DNA from: JBNRMR01 sp050942895
GTDB taxonomy: Bacteria > Bacillota > Clostridia > Christensenellales > UBA1750
Reading direction: 5' to 3'
Assembly (NCBI GenBank): GCA_050942895.1
Contig: JBMNOE010000008.1
Coordinates: 1 to 64,000, forward strand
DNA length: 64,000 nucleotides
In this document: positions 42,771 through 51,031 of the stretch, piece by piece
Numbering within the stretch: position 1 is the stretch's first letter
Layout of the letters: each line of letters begins with the position of its first letter
Translations under genes and position numbers: made by a program
Notes under the pieces: model-generated
Told to the model about the DNA's origin: nothing
What the model saw: the letters and a program-made list of their open reading frames with translations, nothing else
The model's database searches: none

Positions 42771-43425
42771 TTTTTGGCGGGGGCCGCGCGGGGCTCCGCC
42801 CTGCGAAAGAGCACTTGAGGGCGCAACCCCGTATCTCCCCTCTAACTTCAATATAGAACTTATTAAGGCTATAAGGAGTCAAGGGGATTCTTCCCCTTGC
42901 GGGTGCAGGGCAGAGCCCCGCGAGAGAGCGCTTGAGGGCGGAGTTCTGCGAAAGAGCGCTTGAGGGCGCAGCTCCGTATCTCCCCTCTAACTTCAATATA
43001 GAACTTATTAAGGCTATAAGGAGTCAAGGGGATTCTTCCCCTTGCGGGTGCAGGGCAGAGCCCTGCAAAAGAGCACTTGAAGGCAGCCCTCCCATCGTCC
43101 CTCTAACTTCAATATAGAACTTATTTATGCTATAAGGGGTCAAGGGGATTCTTCCCCTTGCGGGTGCAGGGCAGAGCCCTGCAAAAGAGCGCTTGAAGGC
43201 AGCCCTCCCATCGCCCCTTTAACTTCAATATAGAACTTATTAAGGCTATAAGGAGTCAAGGGGATTCTTCCCCTTGCGGGTGCAGGGCAGAGCCCTGCGA
43301 AAGAGCGCTTGAGGGGCAGAGCCCTGCGAAAGAGCGCTTGAGGGGCGGAGCCCTGCGAAAGAGCACTTGAGGGGCGAAGTTCTGCGAAAGGGCGCTTGAA
43401 GGCAGAGCCCTCGCCCTCCTCCTGC
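42771..43425. repeat. Minisatellite of 116-145-bp units ending in a 29-bp repeat
   Basis: The core (C)TAACTTCAATATAGAACTTA recurs at 42841, 42986, 43102 and 43218 (spacing 145, 116, 116), each followed by GCTATAAGG.GTCAAGGGG and ATTCTTCCCCTTGCGGGTGC. From about 43280 a shorter unit of about 29 bases (GAGCCCTGCGAAAGAGCGCT) recurs about four times. Units are nearly identical, contain no gene, and lie between convergent gerW and galM. Confidence 0.95.
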
Positions 43426-43429
43426 GCTT

Positions 43430-44482
43430 TTATTTCACGCCGAACTTATATATGGTGGTTTTGCAGTAGACCTGGCCCGGATCCAGCCTGCAGGATGGAA
43501 AGTGAGCATATGAGCCGGCGCCCGGGAAATACTGGGTTTCAAAGCAGAGAGCGTCGCGCTTTTCGTATACCGCGCCCAGCTTGCCCTTTGTGCCTGAAAT
43601 GAAGTTGCCCGAATAAAGCTGCACCCCGGCGCTGTCAGAGAAAACCTCCATCGCCCTGCCGGACGCGGGCTCATAGACCTCAGCTATCTTGATGACCTCT
43701 CCCGGGTTTTCAACGTTGATCACATAGTTATGATCATAGCCGCCGGCAAGCCTTAAGGGCTCCTCGTCCGCGTCGATCCTGTCGCCCAGACGGGTCATGG
43801 TAGTAAAATCAAGAGCGGTGCCTTTCACGGATATGATCTGGCCGTCTGTATTCAGCGTGGAATCAACCGGGGTGAACCAGTCGGCGTTAATCTGCACATG
43901 GTGGTCCGTTATCTCGCCGCCGTCATGCCCCTTCAGGTTGAAGAAGGAATGGTTGGTGATGTTGCATAGGGTGGGCTTGTCGGTTGTGGCGATGTATTTA
44001 ATCAGCAGTGAGCCATCCTCGCCAAGGCTGTATATGACCGTCAGATTGAGGTTTCCGGGGTAGCCTTCTTCCCCGTCGGGGCTCATATAGCTGAATATCA
44101 GTGCTTCCTTGCCTTCGTGCAGGCCGACGGAAGTGGAAAACGCCTTCGTGTCAAAGCCGTATACCCCGCCGTGAAGGGAAGTGCCGTCACCGGAGGTGGG
44201 GGTGACGGAGTATTCCTTGCCGTCCAAAACAAAGCGGGAATTTCTGATGCGGTTTCCCACCCTGCCGATAACGGCGCCGAAATATTTGGGATTGTCGATA
44301 TATTCCTCAACGCTGTCATAGCCAAGAACCACGTCGGAAACATTGCCATCTTTGCCTGGCGCGTTAAATGTCATTATGGCGCAGCCGATGTTGGTGACGG
44401 TCATAGAGTATTTCCCGGCGGTAACCTCGTAGACGCTGTAGTCCTTGTCCTTATAAGTTCCGCCAAACAGCCTTGTTATCAT
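43430..44482 (-). CDS. galM: Aldose 1-epimerase (mutarotase)
   Basis: 350 residues, the normal GalM length, interconverting alpha and beta anomers of aldoses. The general-acid histidine lies in CNITNHSFFNLKG and the general-base glutamate in ALCFETQYFPGA; the substrate arginine is in GRVGNRIRNSRF. GGAGG lies 6 bases before ATG 44482, preferred to an in-frame TTG two codons upstream. It stands alone with its own promoter and serves general sugar use. Confidence 0.95.
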   Translation of the reverse strand: MITRLFGGTYKDKDYSVYEVTAGKYSMTVTNIGCAIMTFNAPGKDGNVSDVVLGYDSVEEYIDNPKYFGAVIGRVGNRIRNSRFVLDGKEYSVTPTSGDGTSLHGGVYGFDTKAFSTSVGLHEGKEALIFSYMSPDGEEGYPGNLNLTVIYSLGEDGSLLIKYIATTDKPTLCNITNHSFFNLKGHDGGEITDHHVQINADWFTPVDSTLNTDGQIISVKGTALDFTTMTRLGDRIDADEEPLRLAGGYDHNYVINVENPGEVIKIAEVYEPASGRAMEVFSDSAGVQLYSGNFISGTKGKLGAVYEKRDALCFETQYFPGAGSYAHFPSCRLDPGQVYCKTTIYKFGVK

Positions 44483-44543
44483 GTGCAACCTCCATTTTTA
44501 CTAATAGATTTTTTGTTAACGAATATAAGTAGCTTGTACCCAA

Positions 44544-44571
44544 ATTATAACATAAAAAACAAGGCTGTACA
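44544..44571 (-). promoter_or_regulatory. Probable promoter of galM
   Basis: TGTACA (44571-44566), 16 bases, TATAAT (44549-44544). Confidence 0.5.
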
Positions 44572-44576
44572 CATGT

Positions 44577-44613
44577 GTTTGCCTTTTACGCAAACTATAC
44601 AATAGCCGTTTGC
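44577..44613. promoter_or_regulatory. GTTTGC inverted repeat near the rnj promoter
   Basis: GTTTGC (44577-44582) and GCAAAC (44590-44595) form an inverted repeat; a third GTTTGC (44608-44613) overlaps the -35 box of rnj. It could be an operator between galM and rnj. Confidence 0.3.
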
Positions 44614-44638
44614 ATATTTTTACTCTTACTGATATAAT
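44610..44638 (+). promoter_or_regulatory. Promoter of the rnj leader
   Basis: TTGCAT (44610-44615), 17 bases, TATAAT (44633-44638). About 310 bases separate it from the rnj start codon. Confidence 0.75.
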
Positions 44639-44662
44639 ATAGGCAGCATAATCGCCCGTTTT

Positions 44663-44704
44663 AGCGGCTTATGCCGCTAAGCAAAGGCGACGGCCTTGTT
44701 TTTT
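44663..44704 (+). terminator. Hairpin and early terminator in the rnj leader
   Basis: AGCGGC-TTAT-GCCGCT (44663-44678) is followed by CAA(A)GGC-GACG-GCCTTG and TTTTTT (44682-44704). Transcripts from the promoter at 44610 would stop after about 60 bases unless the terminator is bypassed. It may be an attenuator or may release a small RNA. Confidence 0.55.
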
Positions 44705-44952
44705 GTGCGGCACGGGCGCGGTAGCAGCCATGTGCGCAGTTTTTTACTATGAATATTAAGGGCGCTGCCCATATATATACTGGAGACTGTCCCCAGATTT
44801 TCAAACTGTAATGTTCGGCCTTTCACGGAGGATCGCATATCTTTTCAGGAATTGCCCCGGCCTTCGGGAGAATTATACTGCCTGTAAAGGAAGCGGAGCA
44901 AAATATTGAGCGAATCCGGACAGCCTCCTATCAACAAGGAGGAACTATACTT

Positions 44953-46626
44953 TTGGCAAAAAAGAATAACAGACCGACTCTCAAGATCATACCTTTAGGA
45001 GGAATCGGAGAGATCGGCAAAAACATGACGGTGATTGAGTATGGAAATGATATCATTGTGGTTGACTGCGGCCTCAGCTTCCCCGACGAGGACATGCTGG
45101 GCATTGACCTGGTGATACCGGACGCCACTTACCTTCAGCAGAACAAGGAAAAAATCCGCGGCTTTGTGATAACCCACGGCCACGAGGATCACATCGGGGC
45201 GATCACCTTTATTCTAAAAGAGCTGATGATACCAATACCCATATACGCAACCCGCTTCACATTGGGGATGATCGGCCTTAAGCTGAAGGAGCACCGCATG
45301 AACGATGTGAAGACGCATCCCATCGCCCCGGGCGAAAGCGTAAAGCTGGGCGTTTTTGATGTCGAGTTCATAAATGTTAACCACTCCATATGCGGAGCGG
45401 TGGCCCTGGCCATCGGCACACCTGTGGGCATGGTGGTTCACACGGGCGACTTCAAGGTGGACTTCACCCCCACCTCCGGCAACCCGATAAACCTTCAGCG
45501 CTTTGGCGAAATCGGCGCCAAGGGCGTGCTGGCTCTTTTGATGGACTCCACAAACGCAGAGCGCTCAGGCTACACCCACAGCGAGCAGGAGGTCAGCGAG
45601 ACCATAAACCGTTGCTTTGACGAGGCCAAGGGGCGCATCGTGGTGGCGATGTTTGCATCCAATGTCTACAGGATACAGCAGGTGGTGAACGCCGCCGTCC
45701 ATTATGACCGCTATGTGGTCTTTAACGGCCGCTCCATGGTGAATGTGTCCACCCTTGCCCAGGAGCAGGGGGAGCTGATAATCCCCGAGGGCAGGCTTAT
45801 CGACGTCAGCGATATCGACTTTTACGACGAGGACGAGATAGTGATCATCACCACCGGCAGCCAGGGCGAGGAGCTGGCGGGTCTTACCCGCATGGCTTTT
45901 TCCGAACACCGCAAGCTGGATATCCGCCAGACCGACACCATCATACTTTCAGCCACCGCCGTTCCCGGCAACGAAAGATATGTTTCAAGGGTTATAAACC
46001 AGCTCTTCAAGAAGGGCGCAAATGTCATCTATGACGCCCTGGAGGACGTCCATGTCTCCGGCCACGCCTGCCAGGAGGAGCTGAAGCTGATGCACACACT
46101 GATAAAGCCGAAGTATTTCCTGCCGGTGCATGGCGAAAACAGGCATCTTGAGAGCCATATACGCCTTGCCGAGAGCCTCGGTATGCCCACGGAGAATATC
46201 TTCCGGATGCAGACAGGCGACGTGGTTGAGTTCACCCGCAGAAGCGCAAGGATAACCGGCACGGTCCCCACAGGAAGCGTGCTGGTGGACGGCCTGGGCG
46301 TGGGAGATGTGGGCAATGTGGTGCTCAAGGACAGAAAGTATCTCTCCCAGGACGGGCTTTTGGTGGTGGTCGCGGCGGTTGACACCGAGCACGGGGAGAT
46401 AATCTCCAGCCCGGAGGTAGTCTCGCGGGGCTTTGTGTATGAAAAAGAGTCCGAGGAGCTGCTGGACGGCGCCCGCAAAGCCGCTGCCAAGGCCCTTGCC
46501 GCCTGCATTTCAAGGGGCAGCGACATAAACACAATGCGCAACGAGATGCGCGACAGCGTGAAGTCATACTTGCGCCAGAAAACGAAGCGCTATCCCATGG
46601 TGTTGCCGATGGTGATAGAGGTGTAA
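44953..46626 (+). CDS. rnj: Ribonuclease J
   Basis: 557 residues: metallo-beta-lactamase domain with the zinc motif HGHEDHIG (His75, His77, Asp79, His80), a beta-CASP insert and the C-terminal domain, with HTGDFKVDFTP and ATAVPGNERYVSRVIN in their usual places. RNase J degrades and matures RNA as a 5' exonuclease and endonuclease. The start is TTG 44953 with GGAGG about 10 bases upstream; no nearer ATG keeps the conserved N-terminus. Its long leader carries an early terminator. A YlbF gene, whose B. subtilis relative affects RNA decay, follows 79 bases downstream. Confidence 0.96.
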   Translation: MAKKNNRPTLKIIPLGGIGEIGKNMTVIEYGNDIIVVDCGLSFPDEDMLGIDLVIPDATYLQQNKEKIRGFVITHGHEDHIGAITFILKELMIPIPIYATRFTLGMIGLKLKEHRMNDVKTHPIAPGESVKLGVFDVEFINVNHSICGAVALAIGTPVGMVVHTGDFKVDFTPTSGNPINLQRFGEIGAKGVLALLMDSTNAERSGYTHSEQEVSETINRCFDEAKGRIVVAMFASNVYRIQQVVNAAVHYDRYVVFNGRSMVNVSTLAQEQGELIIPEGRLIDVSDIDFYDEDEIVIITTGSQGEELAGLTRMAFSEHRKLDIRQTDTIILSATAVPGNERYVSRVINQLFKKGANVIYDALEDVHVSGHACQEELKLMHTLIKPKYFLPVHGENRHLESHIRLAESLGMPTENIFRMQTGDVVEFTRRSARITGTVPTGSVLVDGLGVGDVGNVVLKDRKYLSQDGLLVVVAAVDTEHGEIISSPEVVSRGFVYEKESEELLDGARKAAAKALAACISRGSDINTMRNEMRDSVKSYLRQKTKRYPMVLPMVIEV

Positions 46627-46705
46627 CACAAAGGCCTTCAAAAGCGTTTATACTTTATAGATAATAGTGAACATAAAATAACTATTGGAAAAAACGAGGT
46701 AGCCA

Positions 46706-47056
46706 ATGAATATATACGACAAGGCCCATGATCTTGCAAAGGCGCTAAAGGAAAGCGAGCAGTACAAAACCTACGAAAAAGCAAGAGAACTGGCCATGGA
46801 AAACGAAACTAACAAGGCCCTATTGATGGAGTATAAAAAATTGCAATATCAGCTTCAGCTTCAGGTGGCCAGCGGCGGCAAGGCCTTCGCGGATGACATG
46901 GAGCGCTATCAAAAGCTGACGGCGCTGCTGCAGCTTTCAAATGAAGCGACGGCCTACATGATGGCCGAGTTCCAGCTTCAAAAAACATTGGCGGATATTT
47001 ATAAAATACTCGGCGAGGCCGCCGGGATAGACCTAGACTTCCTCCAGGGGCAATAG
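46706..47056 (+). CDS. YlbF/YmcA-family regulator
   Basis: A 116-residue all-helical protein of the YlbF/YmcA (DUF964) family, with the pattern ALKESEQYKTYEKARELAME and MAEFQLQKTLADIYKILGE. In B. subtilis YlbF, YmcA and YaaT form a complex that stimulates RNase Y processing and affects sporulation and competence. Its position between rnj and mltG keeps an RNA-decay theme. ATG 46706 has a GAGGTAG site. Which of the two paralogues it represents is unclear. Confidence 0.88.
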   Translation: MNIYDKAHDLAKALKESEQYKTYEKARELAMENETNKALLMEYKKLQYQLQLQVASGGKAFADDMERYQKLTALLQLSNEATAYMMAEFQLQKTLADIYKILGEAAGIDLDFLQGQ

Positions 47057-47093
47057 GCGCTCCGACGGATAATACGATAATATAGGGACTTAT

Positions 47094-48269
47094 ATGAACA
47101 AAAACGCTCAAACAGCTCTTAAAATAGCTCAGGCTGTGTGGAATGCCATACGGCCTTTGTGCGTTTGGCTGGTGAGCCTCAGCATAGTAGCCGGCATGGT
47201 CTTCACGGGCTACGGCTATCTTAAGGAGCGCTACATACAGCCTGTTTTGCCTGAGCCGATAGTCGAAAACGATCCTTCCTTCAGGGAGATCAGCATCAAG
47301 TCCGGCTCCACGGTCAAGGCCATCGCCCGGCAGCTTGAGGACGAGGGCATCATACGCAACAGAGCCATTTTCCAGTACGCCGCGGAATTTTTGAGCAAGG
47401 GGCCGAAGCTTCAGGCCGGCAGCTTTTTGCTTTCGCCGAAGATGACTGTCATAGAGCTTATCGACACCCTTTCATCCATGCAGGAGGCTCAGACAGTCAT
47501 GCGCTTCACCGTTATCGAGGGCTCCACCGTTGAGTCCATGGCGGAATCTTTGGTGAAACAGGGCGTTTTCAGCAGCGCGGACAGGTTTTTGGAGCTATGC
47601 AAAACCGGCAAGGAGTTCGCCGATGATTATGACTTCGTCTCAGGCGCGATAAAGGCCGGCGGAACAACAAGGAAGTACGCTCTTGAGGGCTATCTCTTCC
47701 CGGACACATATGAAATTTACGTCGGCTCCAGCGAGGAAACGGTCATCCGCAAGATGCTCACCCGAATGGACGAGATGCTCTCTCTTGCAAAGACACACTC
47801 CGGGCAGGATGATCAGACGACGGTGGACGATATCGTGATACTTGCCTCCATAATCGAAAAGGAATCAAAACGCAGCGATTTCTACAAGGTTTCGGCGGTA
47901 TTCCACAACCGGCTTGATATGGACATGAAGCTTCAGTCAGACGCCACCATCACATATGTCACCGGCAGAAATAATCTTGTTTTAAGCGCGGATGAGCTAA
48001 CGATTGACTCCATATACAACACATATGTGGTTGACGGACTGCCCGCAGGGCCGATATGCAGCCCCAGCAAGTTCGCCCTTGAGGCCGCCCTATACCCCGA
48101 TCCCGACTTTGTGGATGACGGGATGCTCTACTTCTGCAACGGCGATCCGGAGACGGGCGAGCTGGTCTTTTCAAAGACATATGAAAAACATCAGGAGAAT
48201 GTGAACAAATACAGGGAGCTTTGGCTTGAATATGACAGAAACAATGCGGAGGCAAACGCCGGCCGCTGA
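47094..48269 (+). CDS. mltG: Endolytic murein transglycosylase
   Basis: 391 residues: one membrane segment (about 17-40), a LysM-like region (about 57-110) and the YceG/MltG catalytic domain with ILASIIEKESKRSDFYKVSA (catalytic Glu in IIEKE), FHNRLDMDMKLQSDATITY and the DGLPAGPICSPS block. It cuts nascent glycan strands at the membrane. The ribosome site is weak (GGGACTT). Its 3' end overlaps the U32 peptidase gene, so the two are coupled. Confidence 0.95.
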   Translation: MNKNAQTALKIAQAVWNAIRPLCVWLVSLSIVAGMVFTGYGYLKERYIQPVLPEPIVENDPSFREISIKSGSTVKAIARQLEDEGIIRNRAIFQYAAEFLSKGPKLQAGSFLLSPKMTVIELIDTLSSMQEAQTVMRFTVIEGSTVESMAESLVKQGVFSSADRFLELCKTGKEFADDYDFVSGAIKAGGTTRKYALEGYLFPDTYEIYVGSSEETVIRKMLTRMDEMLSLAKTHSGQDDQTTVDDIVILASIIEKESKRSDFYKVSAVFHNRLDMDMKLQSDATITYVTGRNNLVLSADELTIDSIYNTYVVDGLPAGPICSPSKFALEAALYPDPDFVDDGMLYFCNGDPETGELVFSKTYEKHQENVNKYRELWLEYDRNNAEANAGR

Positions 48270-49500
48270 TTTAAAAAACTTAAGCAAACCCGAACTGCTG
48301 GCCCCTGCCGGAGGAATGGAGCAGCTTAAAGCCGCAGTGCGCTTTGGCGCGGACGCCGTCTATCTCGGAGCGCAAAAATTCGGGCTTAGGGCTTTCGCGG
48401 GGAACTTTAACGAAGATGATCTTTCAGCGGCGGTCGATTTCGCCCACGGAAAAGGCGTGAAGGTCTATGTGACTGTAAACGCATTCCTGTATGACGATGA
48501 TATCAGCGGCGTTAAAAAAACCTTTGAACAGGTGCAAAAAAGCGGCGCCGACGCCGCCATCATATCTGACTTTGCCGCCCTTACACTGGCGAAGGAAGCG
48601 GCCCCCGGCCTTAAGCTGCACATATCCACCCAGGCGAACACTCTGAACAGCATGGGCGCCCTTCACTGGCACCAGCTTGGGGCCTCGCGTATAATCCTGG
48701 CAAGGGAGCTGAGCCTTGACCGCATAGCAAAAATGCGGCAGAACCTTCCGGAGGGGCTGGAGCTGGAAGCCTTCGTCCACGGCGCCATGTGCGTTTCTTA
48801 TTCGGGCAGATGCGTCCTTTCAAACCATCTTTCCGGCCGCGACGCCAACCAAGGCCAATGCGCCCAGCCCTGCCGCTGGAAATATGCCCTGGTGGAGGAA
48901 AAGCGCCCCGGCGAATACATGCCCGTCTTTGAGGACGAAAAAGGCAGCTACATCTACTCCGCAAACGATCTGTGCATGATAGAGCATATAGACAAGCTTT
49001 GCGCCGCTGGCCTTGGCTCGCTGAAGATCGAGGGCCGAATGAAGACAGAATACTATGTGGCAACCGTCGTCTCGGCATACAGGAAGGCCATCGACAGCTT
49101 TTTTGAATCGCCCGATCTGTACCGGAGCATAAAGGACGAGCTAAAAAATGAGGTCTGCCGCGCCAGCCACAGACCGCTTTCCACTGGCTTTTATTTCGGC
49201 CGGCCCTCGCCCACTGTCAGCAGCGATTATTCGCAGGATTCGGTCTATGTGGCCGCAGTTCTTTCATATGACAATGAAAGCAAAACCGCCGCCATTCGCC
49301 AGAAGAACCGCTTCTTTAGCGGCGAGGAATTGGCGCTGCTATCCCCCGCCGGCACAAGACCGATAAAGATATCCGGCCTTAGGGATGAGGAAGGCAATGA
49401 AGTCGAAAGCGCGCCCCACCCCATGCAAAGGCTCACCATCGATGCGCCCTTCCCCATGAATGAGGGCGATATAATCCGCCGGGATGTTATAAAAAAATAA
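48232..49500 (+). CDS. U32 family peptidase-like protein
   Basis: About 422 residues. The U32 signature is clear: ELLAPAGGMEQLKAAVRFGA at the start and EAFVHGAMCVSYSGRCVLSN followed by the Cys-rich GQCAQPCRWKYAL. Some members act in tRNA or rRNA hydroxylation (TrhP, RlhA) rather than as proteases, and length and motifs would allow a TrhP-like role. The start is uncertain: ATG 48232 (used here), TTG 48226 and ATG 48244 all lie inside the mltG end. An AGGGAGC site is about 12 bases upstream. A bidirectional terminator follows. Confidence 0.9.
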   Translation: MTETMRRQTPAADLKNLSKPELLAPAGGMEQLKAAVRFGADAVYLGAQKFGLRAFAGNFNEDDLSAAVDFAHGKGVKVYVTVNAFLYDDDISGVKKTFEQVQKSGADAAIISDFAALTLAKEAAPGLKLHISTQANTLNSMGALHWHQLGASRIILARELSLDRIAKMRQNLPEGLELEAFVHGAMCVSYSGRCVLSNHLSGRDANQGQCAQPCRWKYALVEEKRPGEYMPVFEDEKGSYIYSANDLCMIEHIDKLCAAGLGSLKIEGRMKTEYYVATVVSAYRKAIDSFFESPDLYRSIKDELKNEVCRASHRPLSTGFYFGRPSPTVSSDYSQDSVYVAAVLSYDNESKTAAIRQKNRFFSGEELALLSPAGTRPIKISGLRDEEGNEVESAPHPMQRLTIDAPFPMNEGDIIRRDVIKK

Positions 49501-49522
49501 TACAGACAAAAATAAAATGCAA

Positions 49523-49551
49523 AAAAGCCCGGAGGAGTTTCCCCGGGCTTT
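49523..49551. terminator. Bidirectional terminator between U32 and sulfatase genes
   Basis: AAAGCCCGG, short loop, CCGGGCTTT with A-rich and T-rich flanks, 22 bases after the U32 stop and 25 bases beyond the convergent sulfatase stop. Confidence 0.88.
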
Positions 49552-49576
49552 AGCTTTTATTTAGCTTTTATTTACC

Positions 49577-50998
49577 TCATTCCACATAGGGCATCACACT
49601 GCGATAGAAGGGCGGCATGGTCTGGCTTTCATCATAAGCGGGGTTTGCCACCGGAATAACGCCGCCGATATCCACCAAGTGGGCGGTTATCAACGCATCC
49701 AACTCCTCAACCTTCTCAGGCATCTTTTCGGCGAGGTTTTCTTTTTCACCGATGTCATCCTTAAGATTATACAGCTCGTAGGCATTATGGCGTCCGTCGC
49801 CCTCCCCATATATCCTTATCAGCTTCCAGTCACCCTGGCGCACCGATGTGCAGGGATAGTTCTCCAAAGCAGGTATATAATGAGGAAAGTGGCAAAAGAT
49901 TTCCTCCCGCACAGGCTCTTTCCCGCCCTTAAGGAGCGGCGCGAAGCTTTTTCCGTCTACGGGGCGGCTCTGGTTCGGGGCAATCCCCGCCAGCTCAAGC
50001 AATGTGGGATACATGTCCACGCTGGATACCGGCACTGAGCATACGCTTCCGGGGCGGGTCATCTTCGGCCATGAAACGATCAGCGGAACCCTTACGCCGC
50101 CTTCGTATATACTGCCCTTGCCGCTGCGCAAAGGCACGTTGCTTGTGGGGGGAACGCCGTCCAGATCGATAAATGTGGTGCCGCCGTTATCGGAGAAAAA
50201 AACGATCACTGTGTTATCATAAAGCCCCAACTCGTCCAGCTTGTCGATCACCCTCCCGACGCTTTCATCCAGGCTCTCTATCATCGCCGCCATGACCGGG
50301 CTTTTTTGCAATCCCCTTGGGTCCTTCTTGTCCTGATACTTTTCCACCTTGTCTTTCTTTGCATGCCACGGCCCATGCAGCGCATATTGCCACAGGCAGA
50401 GCATGAAGGGCTCCTCCTTATGGGCTTCGATATAATTAAGCGCTTCGTCGGTAATCCTGTCGGTGATATATTCGCCCTTGGGTCCGTCGGACATCAGCTC
50501 CAACCGGTATGGGACAAAATAGCTGCGGGGGCCGGGGTGATAGGTGCTCATATCAAGGTCGAACCCGCGCTGGCCGGGCCAGTATTTCCAGTCTGCGCCC
50601 AGATGCCACTTGCCAATAATTGCGGTATTATAGCCTGCGTCCTTAAAGGCCATTCCCAGCGTATATTCCTCAAGGGGAAGGTATCTTCTGCTTTTCGCCT
50701 CTATCATCCGCTGCCAGGGCTTCCCGGATGCCTCAAGCTCCTCGTCGCCTTCCGGCTCAAGGTGGCAATCCGGCAAAGTGATCCTCAGCCGCCCCGGATA
50801 CTTTCCCGTCATCAGGCTTGCACGGGTGGGCGAGCACAGCGGGTTTGCGGAGTAGCTGTCGGTGAACATCATGCCTCGATCGGCCAAGCGGTCGATATTC
50901 GGCGTCTCATAATATGTGCTCCCATATTTTGATAAATCCATCCAACCAAGATCATCCGCCAGTATAAAAACGACGTTTGGTTTTTGAGTTTTCTGCAT
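49577..50998 (-). CDS. Cys-type sulfatase 1
   Basis: A 473-residue alkaline-phosphatase-superfamily sulfatase. The maturation motif is Cys55-Ser-Pro-Thr-Arg in NPLCSPTRASLMTGKYP, so Cys55 becomes formylglycine; metal ligands Asp15 and Asp16 are in ILADDLG, and the later FFSDNGG motif completes the calcium site. It releases sulfate from a sulfated sugar or similar ester. No signal peptide, so probably cytoplasmic. GGGGAAGGG precedes ATG 50998. It lies 33 bases after sulfatase 2 on the same strand. The natural substrate is not deducible. Confidence 0.94.
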   Translation of the reverse strand: MQKTQKPNVVFILADDLGWMDLSKYGSTYYETPNIDRLADRGMMFTDSYSANPLCSPTRASLMTGKYPGRLRITLPDCHLEPEGDEELEASGKPWQRMIEAKSRRYLPLEEYTLGMAFKDAGYNTAIIGKWHLGADWKYWPGQRGFDLDMSTYHPGPRSYFVPYRLELMSDGPKGEYITDRITDEALNYIEAHKEEPFMLCLWQYALHGPWHAKKDKVEKYQDKKDPRGLQKSPVMAAMIESLDESVGRVIDKLDELGLYDNTVIVFFSDNGGTTFIDLDGVPPTSNVPLRSGKGSIYEGGVRVPLIVSWPKMTRPGSVCSVPVSSVDMYPTLLELAGIAPNQSRPVDGKSFAPLLKGGKEPVREEIFCHFPHYIPALENYPCTSVRQGDWKLIRIYGEGDGRHNAYELYNLKDDIGEKENLAEKMPEKVEELDALITAHLVDIGGVIPVANPAYDESQTMPPFYRSVMPYVE

Positions 50999-51031
50999 TT
51001 TACCCTTCCCCTTTACTGTTTTATTACTGTT

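Noticed and set aside
42771..43425. Possible CRISPR array
   Set aside because: The repeats are long (116-145 bases), tandem and include the whole unit; there are no unique spacers of even length and no cas genes.
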